A stretch of 64,000 bases of DNA. It comes from Cyanobium sp. NIES-981 (GTDB taxonomy: Bacteria > Cyanobacteriota > Cyanobacteriia > PCC-6307 > Cyanobiaceae). Positions 1 to 10,005 of this stretch are shown piece after piece. Each line of letters opens with the position of its first letter. Position 1 is the first letter of the stretch. The stretch spans positions 62,001 to 126,000 of the forward strand of contig CAMDEM010000002.1 of the NCBI GenBank assembly GCA_945896675.1, read 5' to 3'. Under the pieces are notes generated by a model, which saw nothing but the letters and a program-made list of their open reading frames with translations, did no database searches and was not told the DNA's origin. A program made the translations under genes and the position numbers.

Positions 1-1703
<1,703 letters not shown>

Positions 1704-1813
1704 TGCGGTTGCTGCTGCTCTGTGAGCTTCGGAGTCTGACTGACCACGTTCGCGAATTGGGGCTTCTTTGCAAAGGCCGCCACAATGCGCCGATCCGCTG
1801 GCTTGCCCCCATC

Positions 1814-2353
1814 GTGCCCCTGGAGCCCCTGCTGCCCCTGTTTCACCGCTTGGACCGGGAGCATTTCGAAAGCGCCCTGGCGCCCGGGGGCATCGCCATG
1901 GTGGAGGTGCGCTGGAGTGATGGCCGCATGCGCCGTACGGCGGGGTTATACCGAAGCGGGCGCTACCCGGATGGGCGCGATCTCTGCGAAATCGTGCTGT
2001 CGCGGCCCCTGCTGGAACCCCTGCCCAGGGAGGCCACCCTCAGCACCCTCTGCCACGAAATGATCCATGCCTGGCTGGATCGGGTGGCGGGAGTTCGGGA
2101 AGTGCACGGCCCCCAATTCCGGGCCCGCATGGCCGCCATCAACGGCAGCCAAACCGGTTTTGAGGTGAGCCTGCGCCACCGCTATCCGGTGCCCGCCAAT
2201 GCCAGCCGCTGGCTTGCCCGCTGCCCCACCTGTGGAATCTCAGCGTCCTATCAACGGCGCATGAAAGGCCTGGCCTGCAAGGTCTGTTGCCTGCGTTTCC
2301 ATGGCGGCCGCTGGAACGCCAGTTGCCTGTTGGAATTTGAGCAGGCGGCTTAG
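1814..2353 (+). CDS. SprT-like zinc metallopeptidase-family protein
   Basis: SprT-family proteins carry a zincin HExxH site and a C-terminal zinc ribbon. The eukaryotic relative SPRTN cleaves DNA-protein crosslinks, but the bacterial role is unsettled. Here HEMIH lies at about residues 81-85 (CHEMIHAWLD) and two CxxC pairs at about 137/140 and 155/158 form the ribbon. The open frame extends back to a TTG at 1703, but that codon overlaps the start codon of the divergent gene and the extra 37 residues do not look like the family. The GTG at 1814, just before PLEPLLPLFHRLDREHF, is preferred (179 residues). No good Shine-Dalgarno sequence is seen. Confidence 0.85.
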   Translation: MPLEPLLPLFHRLDREHFESALAPGGIAMVEVRWSDGRMRRTAGLYRSGRYPDGRDLCEIVLSRPLLEPLPREATLSTLCHEMIHAWLDRVAGVREVHGPQFRARMAAINGSQTGFEVSLRHRYPVPANASRWLARCPTCGISASYQRRMKGLACKVCCLRFHGGRWNASCLLEFEQAA

Positions 2354-2392
2354 GGTCGGATCCATCTGTGGGGGCATAGGGGGTCAAGGCCG

Positions 2393-2506
2393 ATGGATGT
2401 GTTCCTTTGGACCCTGGAATTCGGGGGCCTCTCGATTGCCCTGGTGGGCATGGCTCGGGAGCAATGGTTGGCAGCCCAGCGCCGATTGGCGACCCAGCGT
2501 CGATAG
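2393..2506 (+). CDS. Possible 37-residue small protein
   Basis: An ATG-to-TAG frame lies between the SprT-like gene and the 193-residue unknown gene, 9 bases before the ATG of the latter. The predicted peptide begins MDVFLWTLEFGGLSIALVGM and ends in a basic tail (QRRLATQRR), so it has a short hydrophobic stretch then positive charge, like small membrane peptides. Its compact position suggests a real gene in an operon with its neighbour. No family is recognised. Confidence 0.35.
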   Translation: MDVFLWTLEFGGLSIALVGMAREQWLAAQRRLATQRR

Positions 2507-2515
2507 GTTTGGTTG

Positions 2516-3097
2516 ATGGGCGAATCCTGGTCTGAGTACGACAGCACCCCTCCCCGCGAACGCCCCAGGCGCGGCCCTGACCCCCTGGAGCAGGGCTTTG
2601 ATCGCTTGGTGAGCGCAGGGCGCCAGCTGGTGGATGGGGTTTCTGGGGCCCGCCCGGGATCACGCACCGCCGCGAGGGGGGCTCAACCGGGGGGAGAAGA
2701 CCGCAGGCCAGGGCTGGATCGGTTGGGCCGCTGGGTGGAGGACAAACTCGATTGGATCCTCGATGAGGACGAGGATTGGCGCGAACCGTGGCAGGAGCCT
2801 GCACCGCGGCAAAGCGTGCCCCGGGAACCTGTTCAGCGAGAAAATGTTCGGCAGGTGAAACCGGCTGGGCGTCGCCCCCTGGAGGCGATCTCCCGCCGGG
2901 GGAGGCCTGGAGATGGTGGGGCTCCCCTAGAGGATTGGCCCGACGACGCCAGTTTTTCAATCCCCCGTTGGCAGCGCCAGCCAGCCGCGCCCCAACCCCC
3001 AGCGCTTCAGCCGCCAACGGTTGATGCTCCCGACCCCCAGCCGTCAGCTACCGGTGGTCGCCCCTTGCCCCGTTCCACCCGACGCCGCAGGGCCTAG
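2516..3097 (+). CDS. Unknown protein, Arg/Pro-rich with charged amphipathic segments
   Basis: A 193-residue protein of low complexity. Two similar amphipathic pieces are visible, GFDRLVSAGRQLVDG (about 25-40) and GLDRLGRWVEDKLDWILDEDED (about 68-88). They are followed by Arg/Pro-rich disordered sequence ending in RSTRRRRA. ATG 2516 is preferred over the TTG three bases earlier. Its 3' end overlaps the convergent chorismate lyase gene by 54 bases. I do not recognise a family; the repeated 'DRL...V/L' segments could be helices that bind a membrane or a partner. Confidence 0.6.
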   Translation: MGESWSEYDSTPPRERPRRGPDPLEQGFDRLVSAGRQLVDGVSGARPGSRTAARGAQPGGEDRRPGLDRLGRWVEDKLDWILDEDEDWREPWQEPAPRQSVPREPVQRENVRQVKPAGRRPLEAISRRGRPGDGGAPLEDWPDDASFSIPRWQRQPAAPQPPALQPPTVDAPDPQPSATGGRPLPRSTRRRRA

Positions 3098-3673
3098 CCA
3101 GGTTTCAAGTGCTGGCGAAAAAACCTCACGAATCACGGTGAGCTCTTTTCCGCCGCGAAAAAAGCGGTAATGGCGGCTCCAAAACGGTCCTGGATAGCCA
3201 AATCGCTCCGCCAGCCAAGGGGCCTCCACCTGGGCAAGCCCATCCACCTCGCGAAACAGCTCGGCGCGCTTGCTCGTGAGGCTCCGCCAGATGGGTTGGT
3301 CCTTTTGGCGCAGGTGCTCTTCTGCCTGCGCTTGGTTCCACCAACTTTCGGCCCAGGCCAAGGTTTGCTCGCCGCAGCGCAGCCACACCTGGCGGCGGAG
3401 CAAGGGTGGCTCCAGTTCGGAGATTTCTTCCGGGGGTGGGCTAGCTAGGCCGCCTGAGCCCTCCGGGCAGACGATCGAATCGGGCCCCATGGCAATCAAT
3501 TCGATTTCCACGGGAATGCCGCTCAGGCATTCGAGGTGGCGGGTGGGGCTGCCATCGCCCAAGAGCAGCAGGCGCCAGGGGCCCCGCAGGCCATTGCCGG
3601 CCTGGCCTTGCAAGACATCTGCTTTGCTGGCTTGCCAGCAGGTCTGGGGGGACTTGATCGGGCCAGCCGTCAC
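3044..3673 (-). CDS. Chorismate lyase, DUF98/cyanobacterial type
   Basis: Predicted to split chorismate into 4-hydroxybenzoate and pyruvate, the first committed step toward the plastoquinone head group in cyanobacteria. The 209-residue length and the motifs PWRLLLLGDGSPTRHLECL near residue 32 and EAPWLAERFGYPGPFWSRHYRF near 150 resemble the cyanobacterial DUF98 chorismate lyase family. That family is distinct in sequence from enterobacterial UbiC. Translation starts at GTG 3673. It is divergent from the glycosyltransferase run and convergent with the unknown gene at 2516, with overlapping 3' ends. Confidence 0.8.
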   Translation of the reverse strand: MTAGPIKSPQTCWQASKADVLQGQAGNGLRGPWRLLLLGDGSPTRHLECLSGIPVEIELIAMGPDSIVCPEGSGGLASPPPEEISELEPPLLRRQVWLRCGEQTLAWAESWWNQAQAEEHLRQKDQPIWRSLTSKRAELFREVDGLAQVEAPWLAERFGYPGPFWSRHYRFFRGGKELTVIREVFSPALETWLGPAASGGTGQGATTGS

Positions 3674-3679
3674 CAGTTC

Positions 3680-3701
3680 GCCTATCCCGAAACGGATAGG
3701 C
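3680..3701. promoter_or_regulatory. 8-bp perfect inverted repeat in a divergent promoter region
   Basis: GCCTATCC, a six-base spacer, then GGATAGGC, lying between the divergent starts of chorismate lyase (3673) and the first glycosyltransferase (3718). There is no T-tract on either side, so it is not an intrinsic terminator. It could be an operator or a 5'-UTR hairpin of the glycan transcript. Confidence 0.35.
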
Positions 3702-3717
3702 CAAGCCTAGAAACCCT

Positions 3718-4839
3718 ATGGTGCTGCCAGGCGGTAGGAGCTGCGTTTTGGCTTGGAAGCGCCCCTTGCGCTGGCCTGGAAGCCGGAAGCCATCGCAGGG
3801 TGGTTTGGCCGATGTCGTTGTTCCCAATTTTCACCGCCGTTACACGGGCGTTTCGGCCACCATTCAGGCCCTCGTGCCCTGCCAACGCCGGAGCCGTCAG
3901 GTTGGCCTCTGGGATTGGGGCGGCCTGCCGCTGCTGGCTGAGTTCAGCTGGATCGATCTGCTGCGCCATGGTTGGGATAGGCCCCTTCTTGGCAGGCATC
4001 GCATTTGGCATGCCAGGCGCGATCTTGAGATCGTGATGGGCTTGGTCCTCAAGCATGGGCTTCGTCAGCCATGGAAGGTGGTCTTCACCTCGGCAGCTCC
4101 CAAGCGTCCTGGGGTGTGGCTGCAATGGTTGCTTGGAGCCTGTGATGCGGTGATTGCCACGTCCGAACGGTCGGCGGCGTTTTTGCCGAGGTGCACCACC
4201 GTCATCTACCACGGAGTGGATACCCACTTCTATTGCCCCGGTGAGCGCTCGATGGGGGTACCCCAGAATTCTTATCTGATTGGTGCTTTTGGCCGCATTC
4301 GGCCCAGCAAGGGGACTGACTTGCTGGTCAGCGCCTTGGTTGAGGTGTTGCCCGAGTATCCACAGTTCTCGGCTTTTTTTACAGGCCTATGCAAGCCTAG
4401 GGAGCAGGCCTACCTTGAATCTATGCAGGCCAAGATCAACAAGGCTGGCCTGGCAGAAAGAATCAAGTTTTTGGGTGATCTTGACCGGGAATCGGTAAGG
4501 AAGCTTTATCAGCAGGCCACTCTCTGTGTGGCAGCCTCGAGGAGTGAGGGCTTTGGGCTCACTCCCCTCGAGGCCATGGCATCGGGTTGTGCCGTGCTCA
4601 CATCCGATGCAGGAGTTTGGCCCAGGGTGGTGGATTCGGTTGTCGGTCTTCGCTTTGAAACGGGTCGATTGGATGATTTGATTGACAAACTGCGCGTGCT
4701 CTTGGCTGAGCCTGGGAAGCTCTTGGAGTTGGGAAGGAAGGGGCGCGAGCGCGCAGTTGCGAAGCATTCTTTGGAGCAAGAAGCTGATGCCATTCATCGC
4801 CTCTATTTGGATTTGGGAGGGGCTGCTATTTCGCCATGA
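3718..4839 (+). CDS. GT4-family glycosyltransferase
   Basis: A retaining GT-B sugar transferase, probably acting in lipopolysaccharide or other surface glycan assembly at the cytoplasmic face of the inner membrane. The C-terminal nucleotide-sugar domain shows AFGRIRPSKGTDLL (about residue 190) and the EX7E-type motif SEGFGLTPLEAMASG (about 276-290). The N-terminal domain begins with VVVPNFHRRYTGVSATI. The ATG at 3718 is used, but the first 30 or so residues are Arg/Pro-rich and may be untranslated; a TTG at 3805 would give a more family-like start. It overlaps the next gene by 4 nt (ATGA). Confidence 0.85.
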   Translation: MVLPGGRSCVLAWKRPLRWPGSRKPSQGGLADVVVPNFHRRYTGVSATIQALVPCQRRSRQVGLWDWGGLPLLAEFSWIDLLRHGWDRPLLGRHRIWHARRDLEIVMGLVLKHGLRQPWKVVFTSAAPKRPGVWLQWLLGACDAVIATSERSAAFLPRCTTVIYHGVDTHFYCPGERSMGVPQNSYLIGAFGRIRPSKGTDLLVSALVEVLPEYPQFSAFFTGLCKPREQAYLESMQAKINKAGLAERIKFLGDLDRESVRKLYQQATLCVAASRSEGFGLTPLEAMASGCAVLTSDAGVWPRVVDSVVGLRFETGRLDDLIDKLRVLLAEPGKLLELGRKGRERAVAKHSLEQEADAIHRLYLDLGGAAISP

Positions 4840-6128
4840 AAGAGACCCCAAGGCTTTACTGTGACATCACTGAGCTTTACGCCGGATCCCTGGGTCGCGG
4901 CGGATTTTATGGCATCGCGCGGGTTGTTGCTGAAATCGCCCTGGAGCTTGATGTACTGGTTCCAGATACCTACTATGTGGTCTTTTCGGCCTCGTTAAAT
5001 CGCTTTTTTCGTGTCCAGTTCCAGCGTCAGCAGCTGCTTCTCGGGCGGCCAGCCAGTTTTGGCTTCAATCTTGATCGACTTGTTTTTGCCTTCGATCAGC
5101 AGTGCAGCCGCTGGTTGGAGTCGTTGCCAGCTGGTGTTGCCGCCTGGCTGAAGGCCCGCCTGCGTTGGCTGGCAACCCGTCTGAACAGGGGCTCGTTTGC
5201 CCCATTGGCCCCTGGCCTTGTCTTCTCTGCAGCCAGGCCAAAGTTCATTTCGCGCTATTCCAGGGCTTTACAAGCGCAACAGTTGGAATTGGCCAGCTTG
5301 TTGCATGATTTTTTCCCCTTACTTGATGGAAACGATCGACCGCGGCAAGCCTTTGTGGATGGCTTTGCAGTAGATAATCGCTTGGTTTTGGAGTCGTCTG
5401 CTGTTGTGATAGCCAACTCCCATTTCACCCGGGATTGCTTGTTGCAGCTTCAGGATGCAGGTCAATTGCCCATGCATCGCAAGTTGGCCGTTGCCCAGCT
5501 TGCCCATGAATGCCGATCACCCCAGGTTTTGTCAGGTCACGGCCAAGTAGGGCTAGAAGCCGCCCCGTTGGCCAAGGAAGCTTCTCCCTTTCTCCTGGCG
5601 GTGGGTTGTCGCCCAGGGCGTAAAAATCTTCAGTTGATTTTGGAGGCCCTCTTGCTCGTCCACCAGGGGAACGGGGCGGCAGGGAGTTCCGCCGTCATGC
5701 CCAGGCTTGTGCTGGCTGGAGCGGTGCGGGGTTCGATCAATCGCTCGATCGACAATCCACGCTTCGCATCAGTGCGCTCCTCCATTCAACTGATTGCCAG
5801 TCCTCGTCAAGATGAGTTGATTCGCCTGTATCAACGGGCCAGGGCCACAGTGTTGCCAAGTTTTAGTGAGGGCTGGGGTTTGCCCGCATCGGAATCCCTG
5901 TGGTTTGGAACACCGGTACTGGTTTCTGATACACCTGTCATGCGGGAGGTTTGCGGAAATCTTGGCTTGTATTTCTCGCCTGAACGGCCCGAGGAGTTGG
6001 CCCAATGCATCATCCAGATTTGTCGTGATCAAGTCTTTTATGAGGCGCAACAACAGTTGATTGTTGCTGCGAAGCCAACCCTGCGACGGTGGGCAGATAC
6101 CGCCAGGGATGTATACAGCGCCTTTTGA
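4836..6128 (+). CDS. GT4-family glycosyltransferase
   Basis: A 430-residue GT-B transferase. The C-terminal half carries FLLAVGCRPGRKNLQLILEA (about 250) and LPSFSEGWGLPASESLWFG (about 340-358), the donor-binding E..E motif. The N-terminal half (LYCDITELYAGSLGRGGFYGIARVV) resembles mannosyl/fucosyl-type GT4 proteins that start from 'D.T.L......GI.RV'. The start overlaps the previous stop by ATGA, implying translational coupling. Base composition is more AT-rich than in the housekeeping genes of the window. Confidence 0.85.
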   Translation: MKETPRLYCDITELYAGSLGRGGFYGIARVVAEIALELDVLVPDTYYVVFSASLNRFFRVQFQRQQLLLGRPASFGFNLDRLVFAFDQQCSRWLESLPAGVAAWLKARLRWLATRLNRGSFAPLAPGLVFSAARPKFISRYSRALQAQQLELASLLHDFFPLLDGNDRPRQAFVDGFAVDNRLVLESSAVVIANSHFTRDCLLQLQDAGQLPMHRKLAVAQLAHECRSPQVLSGHGQVGLEAAPLAKEASPFLLAVGCRPGRKNLQLILEALLLVHQGNGAAGSSAVMPRLVLAGAVRGSINRSIDNPRFASVRSSIQLIASPRQDELIRLYQRARATVLPSFSEGWGLPASESLWFGTPVLVSDTPVMREVCGNLGLYFSPERPEELAQCIIQICRDQVFYEAQQQLIVAAKPTLRRWADTARDVYSAF

Positions 6129-6132
6129 TGCT

Positions 6133-7278
6133 ATGACAATTTCTCTCGCCATTGTGAAACAGAAGTATTCAGCATTCGGTGGGGCTGAAAAGGTCATTAG
6201 TGCTGCTGTTGAGGCCTTTGAGAAGAGTGAAGATGTCCGTGTTTCCATCCTTGCTCGATCATGGTCTGACGGCACGGTGGCTGCATTTCCTCGTTGTGAG
6301 GTTGTCCGGTGTAACCCTCCCTATGTTGGTAGGGCATGGCGGGAGCGTTCTTTTGTTTGGTCAGTCTCCAGGTATTTGAAGCACTACGATCTTGTTCAGG
6401 CCCATGAATCGTTGCCTGGAGCCCATATTTACCGTGCAGGATCTGGCTTGCATCAGCAGTGGTTGAAGCAAATGACCCGTGGTCTTCCGGAGAAGCAGTG
6501 TCAGCGCGTATTTTCAGCGAAGAAAAATCGTGTCACGATGCAACTCGAACGCTCCATGTTTGAGCATTCGGCCCTAAGGGCTGTGATTGCGAATTCCCCA
6601 ATGGTGGTTAGAGATATTGCTGAAATCTACCCAGATTTTGATCAGTCACGGGTTCATTTGATTTGGAATGGGGTTAACCATGCCAAGTTCTCACCCGAGT
6701 TGCGGTTGAGTAGGCGAGTGGTTAATCGCCAGGTCCTTCAGCTTGGAACCAATGATAGGGCGTTGTTGTTATTGGGATCTGGCTGGCAGCGCAAGGGTGT
6801 TGAAATTGCCCTTCGAGCCTTGGTTCAACTTCCATCTAACGTTTGCCTCTTGGTCGCGGGTAAGGAATCGAGACCAGGGCGCTACCAGCAACTGGCCCAT
6901 GAGCTTGGTATTGATGATGGGCGGCTTCGTTGGATTGGCCCCACGAGTGAGCCTTTGAATCTCTATGCAGCAGCGGATGTTTTTCTTTTGCCCTCTCTGT
7001 ACGACCAAATGCCCAATGCTTCCTTGGAAGCAATGGCGTGTGGATTGCCCCTGGTGGTGAGTTCTACCTCAGGCACCCGTGACTTGATTCATGATGGTGA
7101 AGAGGGTTTCGTCAGGGATTGGTGGCAGCCGGATGATTGGGTCGATCCCATTCTTCAGTGCTTGGACTCTGCAGAGTCCATGGGCCTGCGCGCCCACCAG
7201 GCTGTACTTCCCCTCAGCTTTGAACGTATGATCCAAGAATGGCGCCATCTTTATGGCACCTTGTTAGAGCCTGGTTGA
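6133..7278 (+). CDS. GT4-family glycosyltransferase, WaaG/RfaG-like
   Basis: The N-terminus (LAIVKQKYSAFGGAEKVISAA) has the K-Y-x-x-x-GGAE pattern of LPS-core glucosyltransferase WaaG and relatives, which add hexose to the heptose or inner core. The central LLGSGWQRKGVEIALRAL (about residue 214) and LPSLYDQMPNASLEAMACG (about 286-304) are the donor-domain motifs. The open frame reaches back to 6061, but the ATG at 6133, four bases after the preceding stop, gives the expected N-terminus (381 residues). It is part of the same run as the genes before and after it. Confidence 0.87.
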   Translation: MTISLAIVKQKYSAFGGAEKVISAAVEAFEKSEDVRVSILARSWSDGTVAAFPRCEVVRCNPPYVGRAWRERSFVWSVSRYLKHYDLVQAHESLPGAHIYRAGSGLHQQWLKQMTRGLPEKQCQRVFSAKKNRVTMQLERSMFEHSALRAVIANSPMVVRDIAEIYPDFDQSRVHLIWNGVNHAKFSPELRLSRRVVNRQVLQLGTNDRALLLLGSGWQRKGVEIALRALVQLPSNVCLLVAGKESRPGRYQQLAHELGIDDGRLRWIGPTSEPLNLYAAADVFLLPSLYDQMPNASLEAMACGLPLVVSSTSGTRDLIHDGEEGFVRDWWQPDDWVDPILQCLDSAESMGLRAHQAVLPLSFERMIQEWRHLYGTLLEPG

Positions 7279-7303
7279 AGTCTTTGCCACCCTCTGCCTG
7301 TTG

Positions 7304-8404
7304 ATGCCCTATTCCATCGTTCACACGGAATCGTCTGTTGGTTGGGGAGGGCAGGAAATTCGCGTATTACGTGAATCCAAAGCTTTTTTAGACAGGGGCC
7401 ACCAGGTCACAGTTCTAGCGCCTGCCGAAGCGGAGATTGCCAAGCGCGCTTCCGACTTTGGGGTCCCAATTTGCCGGGTTCCAATTTTTCACCGTAATTT
7501 TCATGCCTTCTGGTCGTTGCGGAAAGCGCTGAAACGACTTAAGCCAGATCTTGTTAATACCCATAGTTCGACCGATAGCTGGCTTGTGGCGGCTGTTTGT
7601 TTTTCGATAAGACATCCACCAAAGGTAGTCAGAACCCGCCATATTTGCTCCCAGCCCAGTCGAAGTATCACGACACGCTGGCTGTATAACAAGGCTGCCC
7701 AGAAGGTTGTAACCACGGGCGAGGCGATTCGTGCTCAGATCTTGAAACTTGGAATTCCTGCAGACCACGTTGTATCAATTCCTACGGGCATTAATCCTGA
7801 TTCCTATCCTCCAGGGTCCAAGAATGAGGCTAAGTTGTGTTTGGAGCTATCTGGTCTCACTGTTATTGGTGTTGTTGCCACCATCCGATCATGGAAAGGA
7901 CATCGGGTGTTGATTGAGGCTCTCAAGGACCTTCCTTCAAGTGACTATCGACTGCTCTTTGTGGGCGATGGACCGATTCGTAGAGCGCTTCAAGAGGAGT
8001 TGCATGCTGCCGGCTTAGCAGATTTGGTGTTGTTTGCGGGCCATCAAAATGATGTTCTTCCTTGGTTACATGCTATGGATATCTTCGTCTTACCATCCTA
8101 TGCAAATGAGGGTATCTCCCAGGCCCTGGTTCAGGCGATGATGGCCGGCATACCTGTGGTGACGACGACGGCAGGGGCTATTACCGAGGTTGCAAAGCAT
8201 GGCGAGACAGCTCTTGTTGTAGAGCCAAACGACTGCCAGGCCCTGCGCAAGGCTATTGCGACACTTCTGGACGATCCACAATTGGCACGAAAACTTGCAA
8301 CATCAGCCAGGCAGTTCGTGCTTGAGCACCATAGTGAAGCTGCCATGGTGGAGAGGATGGATGCGGTCTTCCAGCAACTTCAACCCCTATCCGGCAAGCG
8401 CTAA
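7304..8404 (+). CDS. GT4-family glycosyltransferase
   Basis: A 366-residue GT-B enzyme. The N-terminal HTESSVGWGGQEIRVLRESKAF is the acceptor-side GGQE motif of LPS-core heptosyl/hexosyl transferases. The C-terminal part has GVVATIRSWKGHRVLIEAL and LPSYANEGISQALVQAMMAG. In the latter the second Glu of EX7E is Gln, a variant also common among LPS GT4 proteins. ATG 7304 is chosen over the adjacent TTG 7301. The stop TAA shares one base with the ATG of the next gene. Confidence 0.86.
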   Translation: MPYSIVHTESSVGWGGQEIRVLRESKAFLDRGHQVTVLAPAEAEIAKRASDFGVPICRVPIFHRNFHAFWSLRKALKRLKPDLVNTHSSTDSWLVAAVCFSIRHPPKVVRTRHICSQPSRSITTRWLYNKAAQKVVTTGEAIRAQILKLGIPADHVVSIPTGINPDSYPPGSKNEAKLCLELSGLTVIGVVATIRSWKGHRVLIEALKDLPSSDYRLLFVGDGPIRRALQEELHAAGLADLVLFAGHQNDVLPWLHAMDIFVLPSYANEGISQALVQAMMAGIPVVTTTAGAITEVAKHGETALVVEPNDCQALRKAIATLLDDPQLARKLATSARQFVLEHHSEAAMVERMDAVFQQLQPLSGKR

Positions 8405-9144
8405 TGGCACAGCATGATGGCTTGTCGGCAATCTTAATTGCTAAAAACGCCTCAAAGACGATTGTAGAGACTCTCGCATCGCTTGGATTTTGCGATGCGA
8501 TTATTGTGCTTGATTCAGGAAGTCAGGATGACACCGTCTCTATCGCGCGCGCTCTTGGAGCCAAGGTTGTCGAAACAGATTGGTTAGGTTACGGCATTCA
8601 AAAACAGCGTGCACTCAGTTTTGTTGAGACAACCTGGGCTCTTTCCATTGACTGTGATGAGGTGATTTCGGGCGATTTAAGAGCTGAAATCTTGAAGACA
8701 CTTCAGTATCCTGAGTTTAGTGTTTATCGCATGCCTCGACTTAATCACCTTTGCCGCAGACCTGTGCGATGTGCTGGTTGGTATCCCGATTATGTGGAAC
8801 GGCTTTTTCGGGTTGGTGCTGCACAATTTTGTGATTCCTTGGTGCATGAGGCTTTAAATCATTCGTGCCCTAGTGGAACCTTGAGGGCCCCTTTGTTGCA
8901 TTATACTTATGATAGTTTAGATTCTGCGATCGATAAGCTCAATCGCTATTCAACTTTGGCAGCAGTTGGGATGGGAAGGCGTGGCCGTAAAGTTGGGAGC
9001 TGGACCCCTCCTGCGCGCCTGCTATATCGCTTTTTTTCTGCATATGTGCTGCGGGGTGGGTGGCTCGGTGGTCTCGATGGTTTTACCGTTTCGCTACTTC
9101 AGGCAGTAGAGGTTTATTTTAAGTACTTGAAGGCTCTTGATTAG
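8404..9144 (+). CDS. GT2-family glycosyltransferase, WaaE/KdtX-like
   Basis: A 246-residue GT-A fold transferase resembling the beta-1,4-glucosyltransferases of LPS inner core (WaaE/KdtX). Visible motifs are LSAILIAKNASKTIVETLASL at the N-terminus, IIVLDSGSQDDTV, the metal-binding SIDCDEVIS at about residue 80, and VERLFR followed by VHEAL near 140-150. It ends the five-gene glycosyltransferase run and faces the convergent gene that stops at 9173. Confidence 0.87.
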   Translation: MAQHDGLSAILIAKNASKTIVETLASLGFCDAIIVLDSGSQDDTVSIARALGAKVVETDWLGYGIQKQRALSFVETTWALSIDCDEVISGDLRAEILKTLQYPEFSVYRMPRLNHLCRRPVRCAGWYPDYVERLFRVGAAQFCDSLVHEALNHSCPSGTLRAPLLHYTYDSLDSAIDKLNRYSTLAAVGMGRRGRKVGSWTPPARLLYRFFSAYVLRGGWLGGLDGFTVSLLQAVEVYFKYLKALD

Positions 9145-9172
9145 CTTCTATCCTTTTTGAGAACAAACCTAA

Positions 9173-9901
9173 TTAGTTGTTGTCGTCGATCGAGAGTCGT
9201 TGTTGCTGGCCACTTCGCTCGATTATGGCGCTATTCCCATTAACCGCTTTAAGTCGCCAGTTGCTTGTACCGATAGTTTCCCCGGAATTTACGCTCGTTG
9301 AGCTCCCTCCCCATTGAAAAATAGCCGATCCGATTGTTCCTGCTCCCTGGATCACTCCCACCAGCTTTGGTAGTGGTTTGTCTCCGATTTTGGACGGTTT
9401 TAAGACCGTTGTGCTTGCTGTGCTGATTGGCATGCTGGATGAGGATGCTCCAATCAGCGGAACTTTTAGGAGTTCTGGTCTATTTCCCGTCGATTGGGGG
9501 AGTTTGGCAAGTTCCTCGATCCATTCTTCGCGTGGGGGAGGGGGAGGATTGGTGCTGGTTGTCCGGTTTCCGCTTTCTGATATGTTTTCTCCGTTTGATT
9601 GAGTTGGCTGTTCCTTTTGTCGCAATAGGCTTAGGAGCCTAAGATTGCTTTCCTGTCCTACTTGGTAGTGTTGTTTGTTGCTTAGTAGGATTGTTGACAG
9701 CATGAGAGTCGTCAGGCTTCCTGCTGCAAGGGCAAGCCATATCTTGATTGTCAGCCTTGTGGTCCACTCAATTTTGTGCGTATTTTCTTTGCTCCGATCT
9801 TGTCCGAGAGTTATACAGTCGACAAATTCTACATCTGTAAAAGGTTTTGAGCTTTGAGTGCTCCTATTCCTGTGCTGCTGATCAAAAATCCTGTTTAGCA
9901 T
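9173..9901 (-). CDS. One-TM protein with a PilP/GspC-like C-terminal domain
   Basis: The N-terminal cytoplasmic part is followed by one transmembrane helix (about IKIWLALAAGSLTTLMLSTILL). Next come a Ser/Thr/Pro-rich periplasmic linker containing PPPPPREEWIEEL and a C-terminal beta-rich module (PKLVGVIQGAGTIGSAIFQWG, then GETIGTSNWRLKAVNGNSA). That module reads like the small periplasmic domain of type IV pilus PilP or type II secretion GspC proteins; this is an inference from pattern. The start is uncertain: ATG 9901 is given, TTG 9928 has a good AAGGAG upstream, and ATG 10069 would overlap mnmG by 64 bases. It lies downstream of mnmG on the same strand. Confidence 0.65.
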   Translation of the reverse strand: MLNRIFDQQHRNRSTQSSKPFTDVEFVDCITLGQDRSKENTHKIEWTTRLTIKIWLALAAGSLTTLMLSTILLSNKQHYQVGQESNLRLLSLLRQKEQPTQSNGENISESGNRTTSTNPPPPPREEWIEELAKLPQSTGNRPELLKVPLIGASSSSMPISTASTTVLKPSKIGDKPLPKLVGVIQGAGTIGSAIFQWGGSSTSVNSGETIGTSNWRLKAVNGNSAIIERSGQQQRLSIDDNN

Positions 9902-10005
9902 CTGTTCTGCTTTAAGTTCCCAGAACAAACGCGATTTTGCTCCTTGCTTGGGATTTCTTATGGGTTCGCTATCTCTCTGAGCTTGCACGGCTGCTCTTTT
10001 GGCTT

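Noticed and set aside
2139-3017. 292-residue minus-strand frame over the SprT-like and unknown genes
   Set aside because: Pro/Gly/Arg-rich with no motif, and it overlaps the zinc ribbon coding region of the SprT-like gene.
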